In this document: one piece after another, positions 35,904 through 45,762 of the stretch
How the letters are laid out: every line of letters starts with the position of its first letter
Position numbering within the stretch: position 1 is the stretch's first letter
From: Rhodospirillales bacterium
GTDB lineage: Bacteria > Pseudomonadota > Alphaproteobacteria > Rhodospirillales > UBA2165
Direction of reading: 5' to 3'
NCBI GenBank assembly: GCA_028345065.1
Contig: JAOMCN010000013.1
Location: 1-46,306, forward strand
DNA: 46,306 bases
The notes under the pieces: generated by a model
The model's database searches: none
What the model saw: the letters and a program-made list of their open reading frames with translations, nothing else
What the model was told of the DNA's origin: nothing
Made by a program: the position numbers and the translations under genes

Positions 35904-36341
35904 TCATTCAGGAATATTCTCTTCCTCTTCAGCCTCTAATTCTGCCTGCCTTCGCGCCTTATCCTCCATTCCTTTTGCATCCGGGTCCCGATCAACTAAC
36001 TCAATTACTGCCATGGGTGATGAATCGCCATACCTATGCCCTGCCGCCAAGACACGTGTATAACCGCCCTGACGATCACGATATCGTTCTGCCAGCGCAT
36101 CAAAAACTTTACTGACTACTTCAATATCCTGAAGAAAAGACATAGCCTGCCTACGGGCGTGTAAACCGCCCATTTTCCCCAAAGTAATCATTTTGTCAGT
36201 GAAACTCCTCAATTCCTTAGCTTTAGGTTTGGTCGTCTTTATTTGTTCGTGTCGGAGAAGAGAAGCCGTCATGTTAGCAAACATTGCTTTACGATGTGAC
36301 GAGGTTCGATTTAACTTTCGACCACTCATTTTGTGACGCAT
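35904..36341 (-). CDS. rplQ: 50S ribosomal protein L17
   Basis: A 145-residue L17 with the conserved start [20 protein letters not shown] and the GGYTRVL segment. Compared with the E. coli protein (127 residues) it has a charged C-terminal extension, [16 protein letters not shown], as in many alphaproteobacteria. It lies at the peptide-exit side of the large subunit. It is the last gene of the alpha operon, after rpoA and before an intrinsic terminator. Confidence 0.96.
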   Translation of the reverse strand: MRHKMSGRKLNRTSSHRKAMFANMTASLLRHEQIKTTKPKAKELRSFTDKMITLGKMGGLHARRQAMSFLQDIEVVSKVFDALAERYRDRQGGYTRVLAAGHRYGDSSPMAVIELVDRDPDAKGMEDKARRQAELEAEEEENIPE

Positions 36342-36374
36342 GTCTTGAACCTCTATGCCTTAGTTTTCACTTAT

Positions 36375-37391
36375 TTAAAAGACTTCTTCAAGGCGCTTAG
36401 CTAAATCCTCGATGTTCTCAGGTGGCCAATTTGAAATCTCCATTCCAAGATGCAAGCCCATTTGAGAGAGTACTTCTTTAATTTCGTTCAATGATTTCCT
36501 TCCAAAATTTGGTGTACGGAGCATATCCGATTCGCTTTTCAGAACCAAATCACCAATATAGATAATATTATCATTCTTTAAACAATTTGCAGATCGAACT
36601 GATAACTCCAATTCGTCAACTTTCCGAAGCAAATGCTTATTGAACGGCAACTCGTCGACATTTTCTTCTGGGGCGGCTATTTGAGGTTCATCAAAATTTA
36701 TAAAAAGCTGAAACTGATCTTGCAATATACGTGCTGCAAAAGCAATTGTATCTTCTGGCGTAATAGTTCCGTCGGTAGTGACATCTATAGAAAGCTTATC
36801 ATAATCAGTCACTTGTCCAACCCGCGCGTTGTCCACTTTATAAGCGACTTTACGAACTGGGGAGAATACAGCATCAATGGGAATTAGGCCGATGGGACTC
36901 TCGTTCGGATTATTTTGACCTGCCGGCACATAACCCTTTCCAGTTTCAACGGTCAATTCCATTCGTATTGATGCGTTGTCATCTAGTGTGCAAATGACTA
37001 AGTCGGGATCCATGATTTCTATACCATGTCCTGTATCAATCATGCCGGCCGTTATTTCACCTGGACCAGAAGCTTGTAGCAAAACACGTTTTTGCCCCTC
37101 ACTATGCATTCGAATGCCCATAGATTTTATGTTTAATACAATATCCGTGACATCCTCATGAACACCCTGAATGGATGAAAACTCATGGAGTACACCATCA
37201 ATCTGAATTGCCGTGACCGCAGAGCCTTGAAGAGATGATAATAATACCCTCCTGAGGGCATTTCCAAGGGTCAGACCAAAACCTCTTTCTAAAGGTTCAG
37301 CAACAATGGTAGCACGACGCTCGGATACGCCACCTTGAAGGACATCTACTTTGCTAGGTTTAATCAACTCCTGCCAATTTTTCTTGATCAC
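36375..37391 (-). CDS. rpoA: RNA polymerase alpha subunit
   Basis: A 338-residue alpha subunit. The N-terminal dimerisation domain has [21 protein letters not shown]; the C-terminal DNA/activator-binding domain contains [23 protein letters not shown] and [12 protein letters not shown]. The start is a GTG at 37391 giving the family-typical [12 protein letters not shown]. It scaffolds RNA polymerase assembly and contacts promoter UP elements and activators. Position between rpsK and rplQ is standard. Confidence 0.97.
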   Translation of the reverse strand: MIKKNWQELIKPSKVDVLQGGVSERRATIVAEPLERGFGLTLGNALRRVLLSSLQGSAVTAIQIDGVLHEFSSIQGVHEDVTDIVLNIKSMGIRMHSEGQKRVLLQASGPGEITAGMIDTGHGIEIMDPDLVICTLDDNASIRMELTVETGKGYVPAGQNNPNESPIGLIPIDAVFSPVRKVAYKVDNARVGQVTDYDKLSIDVTTDGTITPEDTIAFAARILQDQFQLFINFDEPQIAAPEENVDELPFNKHLLRKVDELELSVRSANCLKNDNIIYIGDLVLKSESDMLRTPNFGRKSLNEIKEVLSQMGLHLGMEISNWPPENIEDLAKRLEEVF

Positions 37392-37472
37392 TAGAGTTCC
37401 TCACTCTTTAATGTTAAAATAATGCACAAAGTTCGAGCTTAGTGCGTCCAATAAGATAACTTAAACAATTAT

Positions 37473-37871
37473 TTAAACGCGACGGCGTTTTCGAGGCCGG
37501 CACCCATTGTGGGGTATCGGCGTTACATCACGAATAGATGTAATTATAAATCCCACAGCCTGCAAAGCCCTTAAGGCAGACTCCCGCCCTGAACCAGGTC
37601 CTTTTACTTCTATCTCAAGATTCGTCATACCGTGTTCCTGTGCTTTTCGCCCAGCATCCTCAGCAGCAACCTGCGCTGCATATGGCGTTGATTTCCGCGA
37701 CCCACGAAATCCCTGACTTCCAGCCGAGGACCAAGCAATTGCATTGCCTTGAGCATCGGTGATCGTCACCAATGTATTATTAAACGTCGCGTTTACATGC
37801 GCCACGCCAGAAGAAATATTCTTTTTTTCTCGGCGTCGTGTGCGTGTCGTTGCTACAGTAGAGTTAGCCAT
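37473..37871 (-). CDS. rpsK: 30S ribosomal protein S11
   Basis: A 132-residue S11. The core motifs [32 protein letters not shown] and the C-terminal [16 protein letters not shown] are diagnostic. It forms part of the platform of the small subunit near the mRNA exit. It starts at the ATG at 37871 in the alpha operon between rpsM and rpoA. Confidence 0.97.
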   Translation of the reverse strand: MANSTVATTRTRRREKKNISSGVAHVNATFNNTLVTITDAQGNAIAWSSAGSQGFRGSRKSTPYAAQVAAEDAGRKAQEHGMTNLEIEVKGPGSGRESALRALQAVGFIITSIRDVTPIPHNGCRPRKRRRV

Positions 37872-37960
37872 TTATCAGCCTTCAAGAATATCATTTCTAT
37901 TTCAAAAATAGTCGAATGATTTACACCAGGTTTGTAAGATTAATGAATTTGACCCAGACT

Positions 37961-38338
37961 TTATTTAATCACATTTTTTTTGCCAGCAATTGCCTTAGCA
38001 GGCCCCTTCCGAGTTCTCGCATTTGTATGAGTACGTTGCCCGCGAACCGGTAATCCACGTCGGTGACGTAGGCCACGATAGCAACCTAGGTCCATCAGGC
38101 GTTTGATATTCATCGATACTTCCCGACGAAGGTCACCTTCAACCTGATAATCTCCATCAACGGCATTTCGGATATTTGCAACCTCCTCATCCGTCAAATC
38201 ATTCACCCGCCTTTCTTCAGGTATACTTACCTTTTTACAAATTTCCTTTGCTGCGGTACGTCCGATTCCATATATATAGGTTAACGCTATCACCACCCGT
38301 TTTTGAGTTGGAATATTTACGCCAGCGATACGTGCCAA
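37961..38338 (-). CDS. rpsM: 30S ribosomal protein S13
   Basis: A 125-residue S13 beginning [13 protein letters not shown], with [37 protein letters not shown] and a basic C-terminus. The start codon is TTG, ten bases after an AAGGAG ribosome binding site; an ATG seven bases upstream of it is out of frame, so TTG is the real start. S13 contacts the large subunit and P-site tRNA. It is followed by rpsK; rpmJ is not found between adk and rpsM. Confidence 0.96.
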   Translation of the reverse strand: MARIAGVNIPTQKRVVIALTYIYGIGRTAAKEICKKVSIPEERRVNDLTDEEVANIRNAVDGDYQVEGDLRREVSMNIKRLMDLGCYRGLRHRRGLPVRGQRTHTNARTRKGPAKAIAGKKNVIK

Positions 38339-38440
38339 AGCCCATTCTCCTTAGATATCAATTTACTGTTATTTTTTCAGGGTGCCAAAGGACGCGGGAT
38401 TATAGGCGTAACGCGCCTTAAGTCAACAAGCTATAACGTA

Positions 38441-39091
38441 TTAGTCTCCGTCTATTACCTTCTTGATTTCATCAAATACCATATCCATTTCAGCCATGCC
38501 ATTTATACTCTTTAGACAACCTTTTGTGGAATAATATGGTAATATAAGTGCAGTTTGTTCTTTATACGCAGACAAACGATTTCTCAGGGTTTTAGGACTA
38601 TCATCAGAACGTCTCGTGAAACTTGTAGATTTACACTTATCACATATGCCTTCATTAGCCGGCGCAGCAAATTTTTTATGGTATCCCATTCCGCAATCGG
38701 TACAGGAAAATCTGCCCGATAAGCGTTCAACAATCTCTTCTTCGTTCACTTCCAATTGGATAACATGGTTAATTCTTAGATCTTTTTCTTTTAGCATAAT
38801 ATCAAGTGCTTTAGCCTGTTCAGTAGTGCGCGGAAAACCATCAAGTATAATGCCCTCTGCATCACTTTCTTGACTGATACGAACAGAAATCATTTTAATA
38901 ATCAGGTTATCCGGCACAAGCTCACCGGACTCCATAATTTCTTTGGCTTTCTGTCCAAGTTCACTTCCGGTTTTGACCTCAGAACGCAACATTTCACCCG
39001 TTGATAATTGTACCAAGCCGTACGTAGTGACAAGGCGTTCAGCCTGAGTACCTTTTCCAGCGCCTGGAGCCCCCAATAAAATGAGGATCAT
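38441..39091 (-). CDS. adk: Adenylate kinase
   Basis: A 216-residue long-type adenylate kinase (ATP + AMP to 2 ADP). The P-loop is LLGAPGAGKGTQAE at residues 5-18, and DGFPRTTEQA follows. The LID domain carries four cysteines as C-TD-C...C-DK-C, a structural zinc site seen in many alphaproteobacteria and Gram-positives but not in E. coli Adk. Its ATG overlaps the secY stop by four bases, and rpsM follows after about 100 bp. Confidence 0.96.
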   Translation of the reverse strand: MILILLGAPGAGKGTQAERLVTTYGLVQLSTGEMLRSEVKTGSELGQKAKEIMESGELVPDNLIIKMISVRISQESDAEGIILDGFPRTTEQAKALDIMLKEKDLRINHVIQLEVNEEEIVERLSGRFSCTDCGMGYHKKFAAPANEGICDKCKSTSFTRRSDDSPKTLRNRLSAYKEQTALILPYYSTKGCLKSINGMAEMDMVFDEIKKVIDGD

Positions 39092-40431
39092 CCGCGCCGC
39101 CCTCGCAACCTCGATTTTTTTATCAAACCCTCATATTGATGCGCTAAAAGATGTGATTGCACTTGTGCAACGGTATCAAGTGTTACAGAAACAACTATCA
39201 AAAGGCTGGTTCCGCCAAAGAAAAATGGCACTGATAGTTTGGAAATTAATATCTCCGGCAATATTGCTACTGCCACTAGATAGATTGCTCCAACCACCGT
39301 AAGGCGCGTGAGAATATAGTCTAAATGATCAGCTGTATTTTTACCGGGACGGATACCAGGAATAAACCCACCATTCTTTTTCAGATTGTCAGCCGTCTCT
39401 TCCGGATTAAACACCACAGCTGTATAAAAAAACGCAAAGAATGCTATCAACGCACCAAATATTAACAAATAACCTGGTTGTCCTCTACCCAGGAATGTCG
39501 TTATGGTGGTGAGAAAATCTGGTCCCTGACCTGCAGAAAATTGGATTACTGTAATTGGCATCAAAAGTAGAGAACTAGCAAATATCAGTGGAATAACCCC
39601 GGAGGTATTAATCTTTAGGGGTAAATGAGAGCTCTCTCCGCCATACATTTTGTTGCCTTGTTGTCGCTTTGGATATTGAACAAGGACCCTACGTTGAGCC
39701 CTTTCAACAAACACAATGCCGTAAATCGTTGCCACTGCCCCGACAAGTAAAAGTGCGATCAAAGCAGAGGACATGGCACCGGTTCGACCCAATTCTAGGG
39801 TTGCTGCCAGCGCACTAGGTAATTCCGCAACAATGCCTGCAAAAATAATTAACGATATACCATTTCCGACACCTCGAGCGGTCACCTGTTCACCAAGCCA
39901 CATCAAGAACACCGTTCCGCCGACCAGTGTTACAACGGTTGTAAACCGGAAAAAGGCACCCGGATCCATCACTGCCGAACCTTGACTACCAGTCATGCCT
40001 TCGATACCAGCTGAAATTCCATAAGCTTGGGCTGCAGCAATCAAGACAGTACCATAACGCGTGTACTGATTAATCTTCTTGCGTCCTTGTTCACCTTCTT
40101 TTTTAAGTTGCCCCAGTGTGGGTGAAATTGACGTCATCAACTGCATTATAATTGCGGCTGATATATACGGCATAATATTCAAGGCAAATATGGTCATTCG
40201 CCCCAATGCACCTCCAGCAAACATATTAAACATGCCTAATATTCCACCCGCTTGCTGACGGAAAATATCTTGCAAAATAACCGGGTCAATGCCCGGAAGT
40301 GGAATATAAGTACCCAATCTGTAAACGATTAATGCGCCAAGGGTAAACCAAAGGCGCTTCTTCAATTCGGTCGCTTTGGAGAAAGCGCCAAAATTAAGAT
40401 TAGCAGCTAATTGCTCGGCAGCTGATGCCAT
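39088..40431 (-). CDS. secY: Preprotein translocase subunit SecY
   Basis: A 447-residue inner-membrane channel subunit with about ten membrane helices. Diagnostic segments include the N-terminal LGTYIPLPGID, the plug region GGALGRMTIFALNIMPYISA, IIFAGIVAELP and the cytoplasmic loop QYPKRQQGNKMYGG. SecYEG exports unfolded proteins across the inner membrane. It sits between rplO and adk, with a four-base overlap to adk. Confidence 0.97.
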   Translation of the reverse strand: MASAAEQLAANLNFGAFSKATELKKRLWFTLGALIVYRLGTYIPLPGIDPVILQDIFRQQAGGILGMFNMFAGGALGRMTIFALNIMPYISAAIIMQLMTSISPTLGQLKKEGEQGRKKINQYTRYGTVLIAAAQAYGISAGIEGMTGSQGSAVMDPGAFFRFTTVVTLVGGTVFLMWLGEQVTARGVGNGISLIIFAGIVAELPSALAATLELGRTGAMSSALIALLLVGAVATIYGIVFVERAQRRVLVQYPKRQQGNKMYGGESSHLPLKINTSGVIPLIFASSLLLMPITVIQFSAGQGPDFLTTITTFLGRGQPGYLLIFGALIAFFAFFYTAVVFNPEETADNLKKNGGFIPGIRPGKNTADHLDYILTRLTVVGAIYLVAVAILPEILISKLSVPFFFGGTSLLIVVSVTLDTVAQVQSHLLAHQYEGLIKKSRLRGRRG

Positions 40432-40508
40432 TATTAATTCCTCACACCTTTGTCATATTAATATTACGGTACATTAATATTAAGGTGTAAAACTAGTCAT
40501 CAAATTCA

Positions 40509-41099
40509 CTAATCGTTAGCACTATTTGAGTCATTTTCCACGTTGGTAATTGCGCTCGCATCAGCACTTTCGCCTTTGAGACTAGCTCTTTTGGCATGTA
40601 ACTTGGCCGATTGTTCACGAGCTCCAAGTAAAACTTTTGTCGGCTTTGGCAATACTACTTTACCCCCCAATTTCTCGACCGCCAAAATTGCTGTTTTTGA
40701 AGCACCTGCCACTTCAACGTTCAATTTGGTCGATAACTTTCCCATTCCTAATAGACGGACGCCATTTCGATTTCCCGAGATCAAACCAGCATCCTTCATT
40801 GCCTGAGCATCGATAACCTTGGCAATATCGATCTTATTTTGTTCAATTGCGGTCTGCAGGAGGCCTATGTTGACAATATGAAATTCAATTTTGGATGTAT
40901 TGGTAAAACCTCTTTTGGGAAGTCTTCTATAGAGAGGCATCTGCCCCCCCTCAAAACCAACCAAAGATACGCCACTTCGTGACTTTTGACCATTCAGGCC
41001 TCTTCCTCCAGTTTTACCTTTTCCTGATCCTTTTCCGCGTCCAACTCGAATACGCGCTTTCCGAGCGCCATCATTGTCGCGTAATTCGTTAAGCCTCAT
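40509..41099 (-). CDS. rplO: 50S ribosomal protein L15, with an extended C-terminus
   Basis: A 196-residue L15. The N-terminal glycine/basic region RVGRGKGSGKGKTGGRG and the LYRRLPKRGF segment are conserved, and the globular part ends near residue 155. About 40 extra residues follow: polar, Ala/Ser/Asn-rich and probably disordered, ending SNSAND. E. coli L15 has 144 residues. It binds 23S rRNA early in assembly. Confidence 0.94.
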   Translation of the reverse strand: MRLNELRDNDGARKARIRVGRGKGSGKGKTGGRGLNGQKSRSGVSLVGFEGGQMPLYRRLPKRGFTNTSKIEFHIVNIGLLQTAIEQNKIDIAKVIDAQAMKDAGLISGNRNGVRLLGMGKLSTKLNVEVAGASKTAILAVEKLGGKVVLPKPTKVLLGAREQSAKLHAKRASLKGESADASAITNVENDSNSAND

Positions 41100-41146
41100 A
41101 ATAATGATTTCCTATCTAGCCATGATAATTGATACGACTACGTCCT

Positions 41147-41332
41147 CTACTCAATCCGCAGTAAATGCCGCACCTTAGTAATCATACCACGAACTGCCGG
41201 CGTATCCTCTAGGGACCTAGTACGGTGTAATTTATTTAAACCCAATCCCACGAGGGTAGAACGTTGATCCTTTCTGCGCCCAATGGGGCTCTTTATTTGA
41301 GTCACCATCACAAATTTACTCTTTTCTGCCAC
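41147..41332 (-). CDS. rpmD: 50S ribosomal protein L30
   Basis: A small L30 with [26 protein letters not shown] and [15 protein letters not shown], clearly the family. I place the start at the GTG at 41332 because AAGGAG, overlapping the rpsE end, lies eight bases ahead of it; a GTG at 41341 would add three residues. The order rpsE-rpmD-rplO is standard. Confidence 0.92.
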   Translation of the reverse strand: MAEKSKFVMVTQIKSPIGRRKDQRSTLVGLGLNKLHRTRSLEDTPAVRGMITKVRHLLRIE

Positions 41333-41337
41333 GGCTC

Positions 41338-41898
41338 TCACTCCTTGCCCGCAGCAATTTTTCGCCGACCTACAATGTCACTGACTTTTTTCCCGCGCTT
41401 CGCCGCAATAGCCCGCGGTGATGCGAGTTTTTGGAGAGCATCAATCGTCGCTTTAACCATGTTATGAGGATTTTGACTACCTGTCGATTTTGCAACTACA
41501 TCCTGAACCCCAAGGGTTTCAAACACCGCTCTCATTGGACCACCTGCAATTATGCCCGTTCCCGGCGGTGCTGCACGGACTACGACCCGACCAGCTCCAT
41601 ATCGGCCCGTAACATCGTGATGCATTGTACGACCTTCACGGAGCGGGACACGAATAAGATTTCGAGAGGCTGACTCGGTTGCTTTGCGTATAGCTTCTGG
41701 TACTTCTCGTGCTTTACCGCTACCCCAACCAACTCGACCACGACCATCCCCCACAACTACCAAAGAAGCAAAGCCAAAACGACGCCCACCTTTTACAACT
41801 TTGGCAACACGATTTATGCTAACCAGTTTATCAGTCAGCTCTTTTTCTTCCCGAGACCCTCGATCAGTTCGAGATCGTCCCCTTGGTTCCTGTGTCAT
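41338..41898 (-). CDS. rpsE: 30S ribosomal protein S5
   Basis: A 186-residue S5 with [23 protein letters not shown] and [15 protein letters not shown], the conserved double-stranded RNA-binding-like and S5 C-terminal regions. The basic/acidic N-terminal extension before LVSINRVAK is typical for alphaproteobacteria. S5 contributes to decoding accuracy. It starts at the ATG at 41898. Confidence 0.97.
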   Translation of the reverse strand: MTQEPRGRSRTDRGSREEKELTDKLVSINRVAKVVKGGRRFGFASLVVVGDGRGRVGWGSGKAREVPEAIRKATESASRNLIRVPLREGRTMHHDVTGRYGAGRVVVRAAPPGTGIIAGGPMRAVFETLGVQDVVAKSTGSQNPHNMVKATIDALQKLASPRAIAAKRGKKVSDIVGRRKIAAGKE

Positions 41899-41910
41899 TC
41901 TCTCTAACTC

Positions 41911-42273
41911 CTAAAAAGACAATCCAGCTTCACGTGCTGCATCGGCTAGTGCTCTAACCCTACCATGATAAAGATAGGCACCGCGATCGAAGACTACCTT
42001 GTTGATTCCAGCATCCTTCGCGCGTGCCGCAATTAACTTGCCAACTACTCCGGCAACATCCATTCCCGGATTAATGGTTCCCTTAGACCTCATATCTTTA
42101 TCAAGGCTTGACGCGGCGGCAAGGGTCCTACCTTCTGAATCATCTATCACCTGCGCATAAATGTGTCGTCCAGACCGAAAAACTGACAAGCGAAACCGGC
42201 CTTTTGCCCGTTTACTAATCCCAGCTCTAACTCGATTACGACGTCTACTGGAGAGAAGCTGATTTGACTTCAT
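41911..42273 (-). CDS. rplR: 50S ribosomal protein L18
   Basis: A 120-residue L18 with [20 protein letters not shown] and [23 protein letters not shown], the 5S rRNA-binding signature. The length is typical. It starts two bases after the rplF stop. Confidence 0.97.
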   Translation of the reverse strand: MKSNQLLSSRRRNRVRAGISKRAKGRFRLSVFRSGRHIYAQVIDDSEGRTLAAASSLDKDMRSKGTINPGMDVAGVVGKLIAARAKDAGINKVVFDRGAYLYHGRVRALADAAREAGLSF

Positions 42274-42275
42274 CG

Positions 42276-42809
42276 TTATTTTTTCTTTCCTTCTTTACGC
42301 GCAATGAATTCTTCGCGATATTTTATACCTTTTCCCTTAAATTTTTCTGGAGGTCTAAACGATCTGATTTTAGCCGCAACACTTCCCACCAGTTGCTTGT
42401 CTGGACCTGTAATCCTAATTTCGGTCTGAGTAGGACAATCAATCATAACGCCCGTTGGGATCGAAAAATTGACTTCGTGACTATAACCAAGTTGTAAAAC
42501 TAGAGATTGCCCCTGAATAGCTGCACGGTAACCAACACCATTGATATCGAGCACACGTGTAAACCCCTCATGAACTCCTTTAACTAAGTTTCCCGCGAGG
42601 CTACGAAATGTACCCCAGAGCTTACGTGAATTCAAAGTGTCGTTAACTATCTTCACTACCAATTGATCACCCACAATAGAAGGTTCTATTTCATCCACAA
42701 ACTTGAGGCTTAACTCGCCCAGCTTTCCTTTTGCCGTAAGTTCATTACCAGACAGCGCCAAGCTAACACCATCTGGAATGTTCACAGGATTTAAACCCAC
42801 ACGAGACAT
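42276..42809 (-). CDS. rplF: 50S ribosomal protein L6
   Basis: A 177-residue L6 with the usual [14 protein letters not shown] start, [12 protein letters not shown]-like internal sequence ([15 protein letters not shown]) and the C-terminal [20 protein letters not shown] and [10 protein letters not shown] motifs. It binds near the factor-binding site of the large subunit. Standard spc-operon position. Confidence 0.97.
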   Translation of the reverse strand: MSRVGLNPVNIPDGVSLALSGNELTAKGKLGELSLKFVDEIEPSIVGDQLVVKIVNDTLNSRKLWGTFRSLAGNLVKGVHEGFTRVLDINGVGYRAAIQGQSLVLQLGYSHEVNFSIPTGVMIDCPTQTEIRITGPDKQLVGSVAAKIRSFRPPEKFKGKGIKYREEFIARKEGKKK

Positions 42810-42832
42810 TTTATTTTAGACCCTTCATTTCT

Positions 42833-43231
42833 TCAAAAGACCTGACAAAGCACTTCTCCACCTACATTAGCTTCCCGCGCCTCAGAATCAGACATAACCC
42901 CTCTGGGTGTAGACAAGATGGAGATACCTAAGCCGTTATAGACTCTAGGTAAATCTCTTATTTTAGAATATACCCGGCATCCAGGTCGAGATATCCGATT
43001 AATTTCTCGAATTACCGGCTCACCCTCATAATATTTGAGTTCTATCTTAATTTCATCTATACCGGTCCGAATATTATAACGCTCAAATCCGCGTATATAC
43101 CCCTCACGAACCAAAACACCGAGAACATTTTCTCGAATTCTTGACCCGGGTGCAACCACCGAATCTTTCTTGGCCCTTTGGCCGTTACGAATGCGGGTCA
43201 ATAAATCAGCAACTGGATCGCTCATCGACAT
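42833..43231 (-). CDS. rpsH: 30S ribosomal protein S8
   Basis: A 132-residue S8. I choose the ATG at 43231 ([18 protein letters not shown]), which has AAAGGAGG 12 bases upstream; a TTG two codons earlier is less likely. The C-terminal [20 protein letters not shown] is diagnostic. In E. coli S8 also represses spc-operon translation by binding the mRNA; no such site was identified here. Confidence 0.96.
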   Translation of the reverse strand: MSMSDPVADLLTRIRNGQRAKKDSVVAPGSRIRENVLGVLVREGYIRGFERYNIRTGIDEIKIELKYYEGEPVIREINRISRPGCRVYSKIRDLPRVYNGLGISILSTPRGVMSDSEAREANVGGEVLCQVF

Positions 43232-43246
43232 TGGCAAAATCCTCCT

Positions 43247-43552
43247 TTACCAGCTCGACTTCACCATCCCAGGTATTTGACCTTGGGAGGCTAATTCACG
43301 CATAGCAATTCTTGATAGGCGGAATTTTCGATAATTACCCCTTCCCCGTCCAGAAATTTGGCACCTGAGTCGGACACGAGTAGCCGAAGAATTTCTTGGT
43401 AATTCCGCAAGTTTAATCCAAGCATTAAAACGGTCTTCGGGCGACAACGATTCGTCTTTAGCTTTCGCTTTCAACGCCGCCCTTTTAGTTGCATATCTAG
43501 CAACCATTCTTTGTCTTTTCTTGTTTCGTTCGATGACACTCGTTTTGGCCAT
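43247..43552 (-). CDS. rpsN: 30S ribosomal protein S14 (non-zinc type)
   Basis: A 101-residue S14 of the long, zinc-free (C-minus) type, with [25 protein letters not shown] and no CxxC pairs. It lies between rplE and rpsH as in other proteobacteria and starts at the ATG at 43552. Confidence 0.97.
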   Translation of the reverse strand: MAKTSVIERNKKRQRMVARYATKRAALKAKAKDESLSPEDRFNAWIKLAELPRNSSATRVRLRCQISGRGRGNYRKFRLSRIAMRELASQGQIPGMVKSSW

Positions 43553-43573
43553 CTTTTTACTCCATCTTTAGTT

Positions 43574-44113
43574 CTAATTATTGAAGGGCATATTGAATTC
43601 TTTTAGAAGCTCGCGAGCCTCTACATCTGTATTCGCTGTTGTACAAATAACAACATCCATGCCACGAATTTGGTCTACTCGGTCATAGTTAATCTCCGGA
43701 AATATAATCTGCTCTTTTATGCCAAGTGCAAAGTTACCACGTCCATCAAAACTCTTAGACGAAATACCCCTAAAATCGCGAACCCTCGGTAACGCTACAT
43801 TAATCAATCGGTCCAAAAATTCATACATCCTATCACCACGTAACGTTACCTTGCATCCAACGGTCATGCCATCACGCAACTTAAATGTAGCAATTGACTT
43901 TCGAGCCACTGTAATAACAGGCTTTTGACCAGATATTAACGCCATTTCTGCCGCTGCCGCGTCAATTATCTTACGGTCCTGAGAGGCTTCCCCAACACCC
44001 ATGTTGAGAACAATTTTATCGAGCCTAGGTATTTCCATACCATTAGAATACCTCATTTTCTCCATCAGCTTAGGCCGAATTTCTGATTGAAAATAATCCC
44101 TTAAACGCGTCAT
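43574..44113 (-). CDS. rplE: 50S ribosomal protein L5
   Basis: A 179-residue L5 with [37 protein letters not shown], and [21 protein letters not shown]. It binds 5S rRNA together with L18 and contacts P-site tRNA. The ATG is at 44113, eleven bases after rplX. Confidence 0.97.
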   Translation of the reverse strand: MTRLRDYFQSEIRPKLMEKMRYSNGMEIPRLDKIVLNMGVGEASQDRKIIDAAAAEMALISGQKPVITVARKSIATFKLRDGMTVGCKVTLRGDRMYEFLDRLINVALPRVRDFRGISSKSFDGRGNFALGIKEQIIFPEINYDRVDQIRGMDVVICTTANTDVEARELLKEFNMPFNN

Positions 44114-44124
44114 ATTAAAGAACC

Positions 44125-44442
44125 CTATAAGTCAATTATTTCACCGGACCGCTTCGCATAGCGTACATGCCTCCCACCGTCTAATACCTTCATACCGATG
44201 CGTGCAGGTTTATCATCGCTGGGGTCAAGGTGGGACAAGTTGGATAAGTGGATTGAAGCTTCCTTCTCTACTATACCGCCTGGCCCCGCCTGAGATGGAG
44301 GAGTATGGCGTTTATACAAATTAATTCCCTGAACCACTGCCCGGTTTTTCGAAGGTACAACTTTTAACACTTCTCCAGTTTTACCTTTGTCCTTACCACT
44401 CAGCACCGCAACACGATCGCCTTTTTTAAATTTGGCAACCAT
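44125..44442 (-). CDS. rplX: 50S ribosomal protein L24
   Basis: A 105-residue L24 with a KOW motif ([19 protein letters not shown]) near the N-terminus and [14 protein letters not shown] later. The ATG at 44442 shares one base with the rplN TGA stop; a GTG one codon upstream is possible but less likely. It is an early 23S rRNA-binding assembly protein. Confidence 0.96.
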   Translation of the reverse strand: MVAKFKKGDRVAVLSGKDKGKTGEVLKVVPSKNRAVVQGINLYKRHTPPSQAGPGGIVEKEASIHLSNLSHLDPSDDKPARIGMKVLDGGRHVRYAKRSGEIIDL

Positions 44443-44810
44443 CACAGCACCTCAGGCGCAAGAGAAATTATTTTCATATAATTTTTTGACCTCAGTTCAC
44501 GCGTCACCGGTCCAAAGATACGGGTACCTATCAGTTCATTTTGCGGATCAATTAGAACTGCAGCGTTAGTATCGAATCGAATGGCACTTCCATCTGACCG
44601 GCGAATCTCCTTTGCCGTGCGCACCACTACCGCTCGATGCATTTCACCCTTTTTTACTCGCCCCCTAGGAATGGCTTCTTTAACAGACACCACTATTACA
44701 TCCCCAACAGATGCAAATCTGCGTTTAGAACCTCCCAAAACTTTAATGCACTGCACCCGTCGCGCGCCTGAATTATCGGCAACCTCTAGGTTGGTTTGCA
44801 TCTGAATCAT
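44442..44810 (-). CDS. rplN: 50S ribosomal protein L14
   Basis: A 122-residue L14, exactly the usual length, starting [21 protein letters not shown] and containing [20 protein letters not shown] and the C-terminal [21 protein letters not shown]. It lies at the subunit interface. Confidence 0.98.
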   Translation of the reverse strand: MIQMQTNLEVADNSGARRVQCIKVLGGSKRRFASVGDVIVVSVKEAIPRGRVKKGEMHRAVVVRTAKEIRRSDGSAIRFDTNAAVLIDPQNELIGTRIFGPVTRELRSKNYMKIISLAPEVL

Positions 44811-44854
44811 TACATTTTTACCTTATTTGAACCCAATTCTATTTTCCTACAATC

Positions 44855-45091
44855 CTAGCTACTAACTGAAATGACTTCCCATCTTTTAGATTTTGACAAT
44901 GGACGACATTCTTGAATTTTAACAATATCACCCATTTTAAATTGATTGTCCTCGTCATGAACATGATAACGCTTAGATCGTTTAATAAACTTTTTATAAA
45001 GAGGATGAGGAAATTTCCGCTCCACATTGACGACAATCGTTTTTTCCATCTTGTCACTAACCACAACACCTTGCATTATTCGCTTCGGCAT
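44855..45091 (-). CDS. rpsQ: 30S ribosomal protein S17
   Basis: A 78-residue S17 starting [18 protein letters not shown], with [19 protein letters not shown]. The ATG at 45091 overlaps the rpmC TGA by one base and has GAGGAG ahead; the TTG one codon upstream is not needed. An early 16S rRNA-binding protein. Confidence 0.96.
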   Translation of the reverse strand: MPKRIMQGVVVSDKMEKTIVVNVERKFPHPLYKKFIKRSKRYHVHDEDNQFKMGDIVKIQECRPLSKSKRWEVISVSS

Positions 45092-45303
45092 CAATTAAAC
45101 TCCTCTGGAGGCTTTTCCCCAGCCTTTTCATTCAAAATAGTCTTTATACGGGCGATATCCCGCCGAACTAGGCCCACACGCGCCGTATTTTCGAGTTGAC
45201 CGGTGGAACGCTGGAATCGCAAGTTAAATGCCTCTTTCGCATATTCATTCAAGCTCTCAGTTAGTTCATCAACAGTTTTTCCGCGATAATCTTCTGCCTT
45301 CAT
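45091..45303 (-). CDS. rpmC: 50S ribosomal protein L29
   Basis: A 70-residue L29: a helical hairpin with the conserved [20 protein letters not shown] and [10 protein letters not shown] segments. It lies near the exit tunnel where SRP and trigger factor dock. It is coupled to rpsQ by a one-base overlap. Confidence 0.96.
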   Translation of the reverse strand: MKAEDYRGKTVDELTESLNEYAKEAFNLRFQRSTGQLENTARVGLVRRDIARIKTILNEKAGEKPPEEFN

Positions 45304-45324
45304 TCCCTTAATCCTATCCTGAAA

Positions 45325-45738
45325 TTAGTTTCCTACTCGTTGAACGAATTTTGTTTGATTTGGCAATTTAGCAGAAGCTAATTCAAAAGCTCGTCGGGCG
45401 ACTACTTCGGTAACGCCATCCAGTTCAAATATTATTCTCCCCCGCTTAACTCGCGCTATCCAATATTCCGGTGTTCCTTTTCCCTTGCCTTGCCTGACTT
45501 CAGCCGGTTTAGTTGAGACCGGAATATCTGGGAAAATTCGTATCCAGATTCTTCCTTGCCGACGCATGTGTCGAGTAATCGTACGCCGCGCAGCCTCAAT
45601 CTGCCTAGCGGTGATCCTACCAGGCGTTATAGCTTTTAATCCGTAGGCCCCAAAATTTAAAGACGCACCACCTTTCGCATTTCCATGAATACGACCCTTT
45701 TGGGCTTTCCTATATTTGGTTCTTTTTGGTTGAAGCAT
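45325..45738 (-). CDS. rplP: 50S ribosomal protein L16
   Basis: A 137-residue L16 with the start [39 protein letters not shown] and [16 protein letters not shown]. It binds near the peptidyl transferase centre and A-site tRNA. Standard position after rpsC. Confidence 0.98.
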   Translation of the reverse strand: MLQPKRTKYRKAQKGRIHGNAKGGASLNFGAYGLKAITPGRITARQIEAARRTITRHMRRQGRIWIRIFPDIPVSTKPAEVRQGKGKGTPEYWIARVKRGRIIFELDGVTEVVARRAFELASAKLPNQTKFVQRVGN

Positions 45739-45762
45739 TTTTTTCCTTAACTCTCAGGGCAA

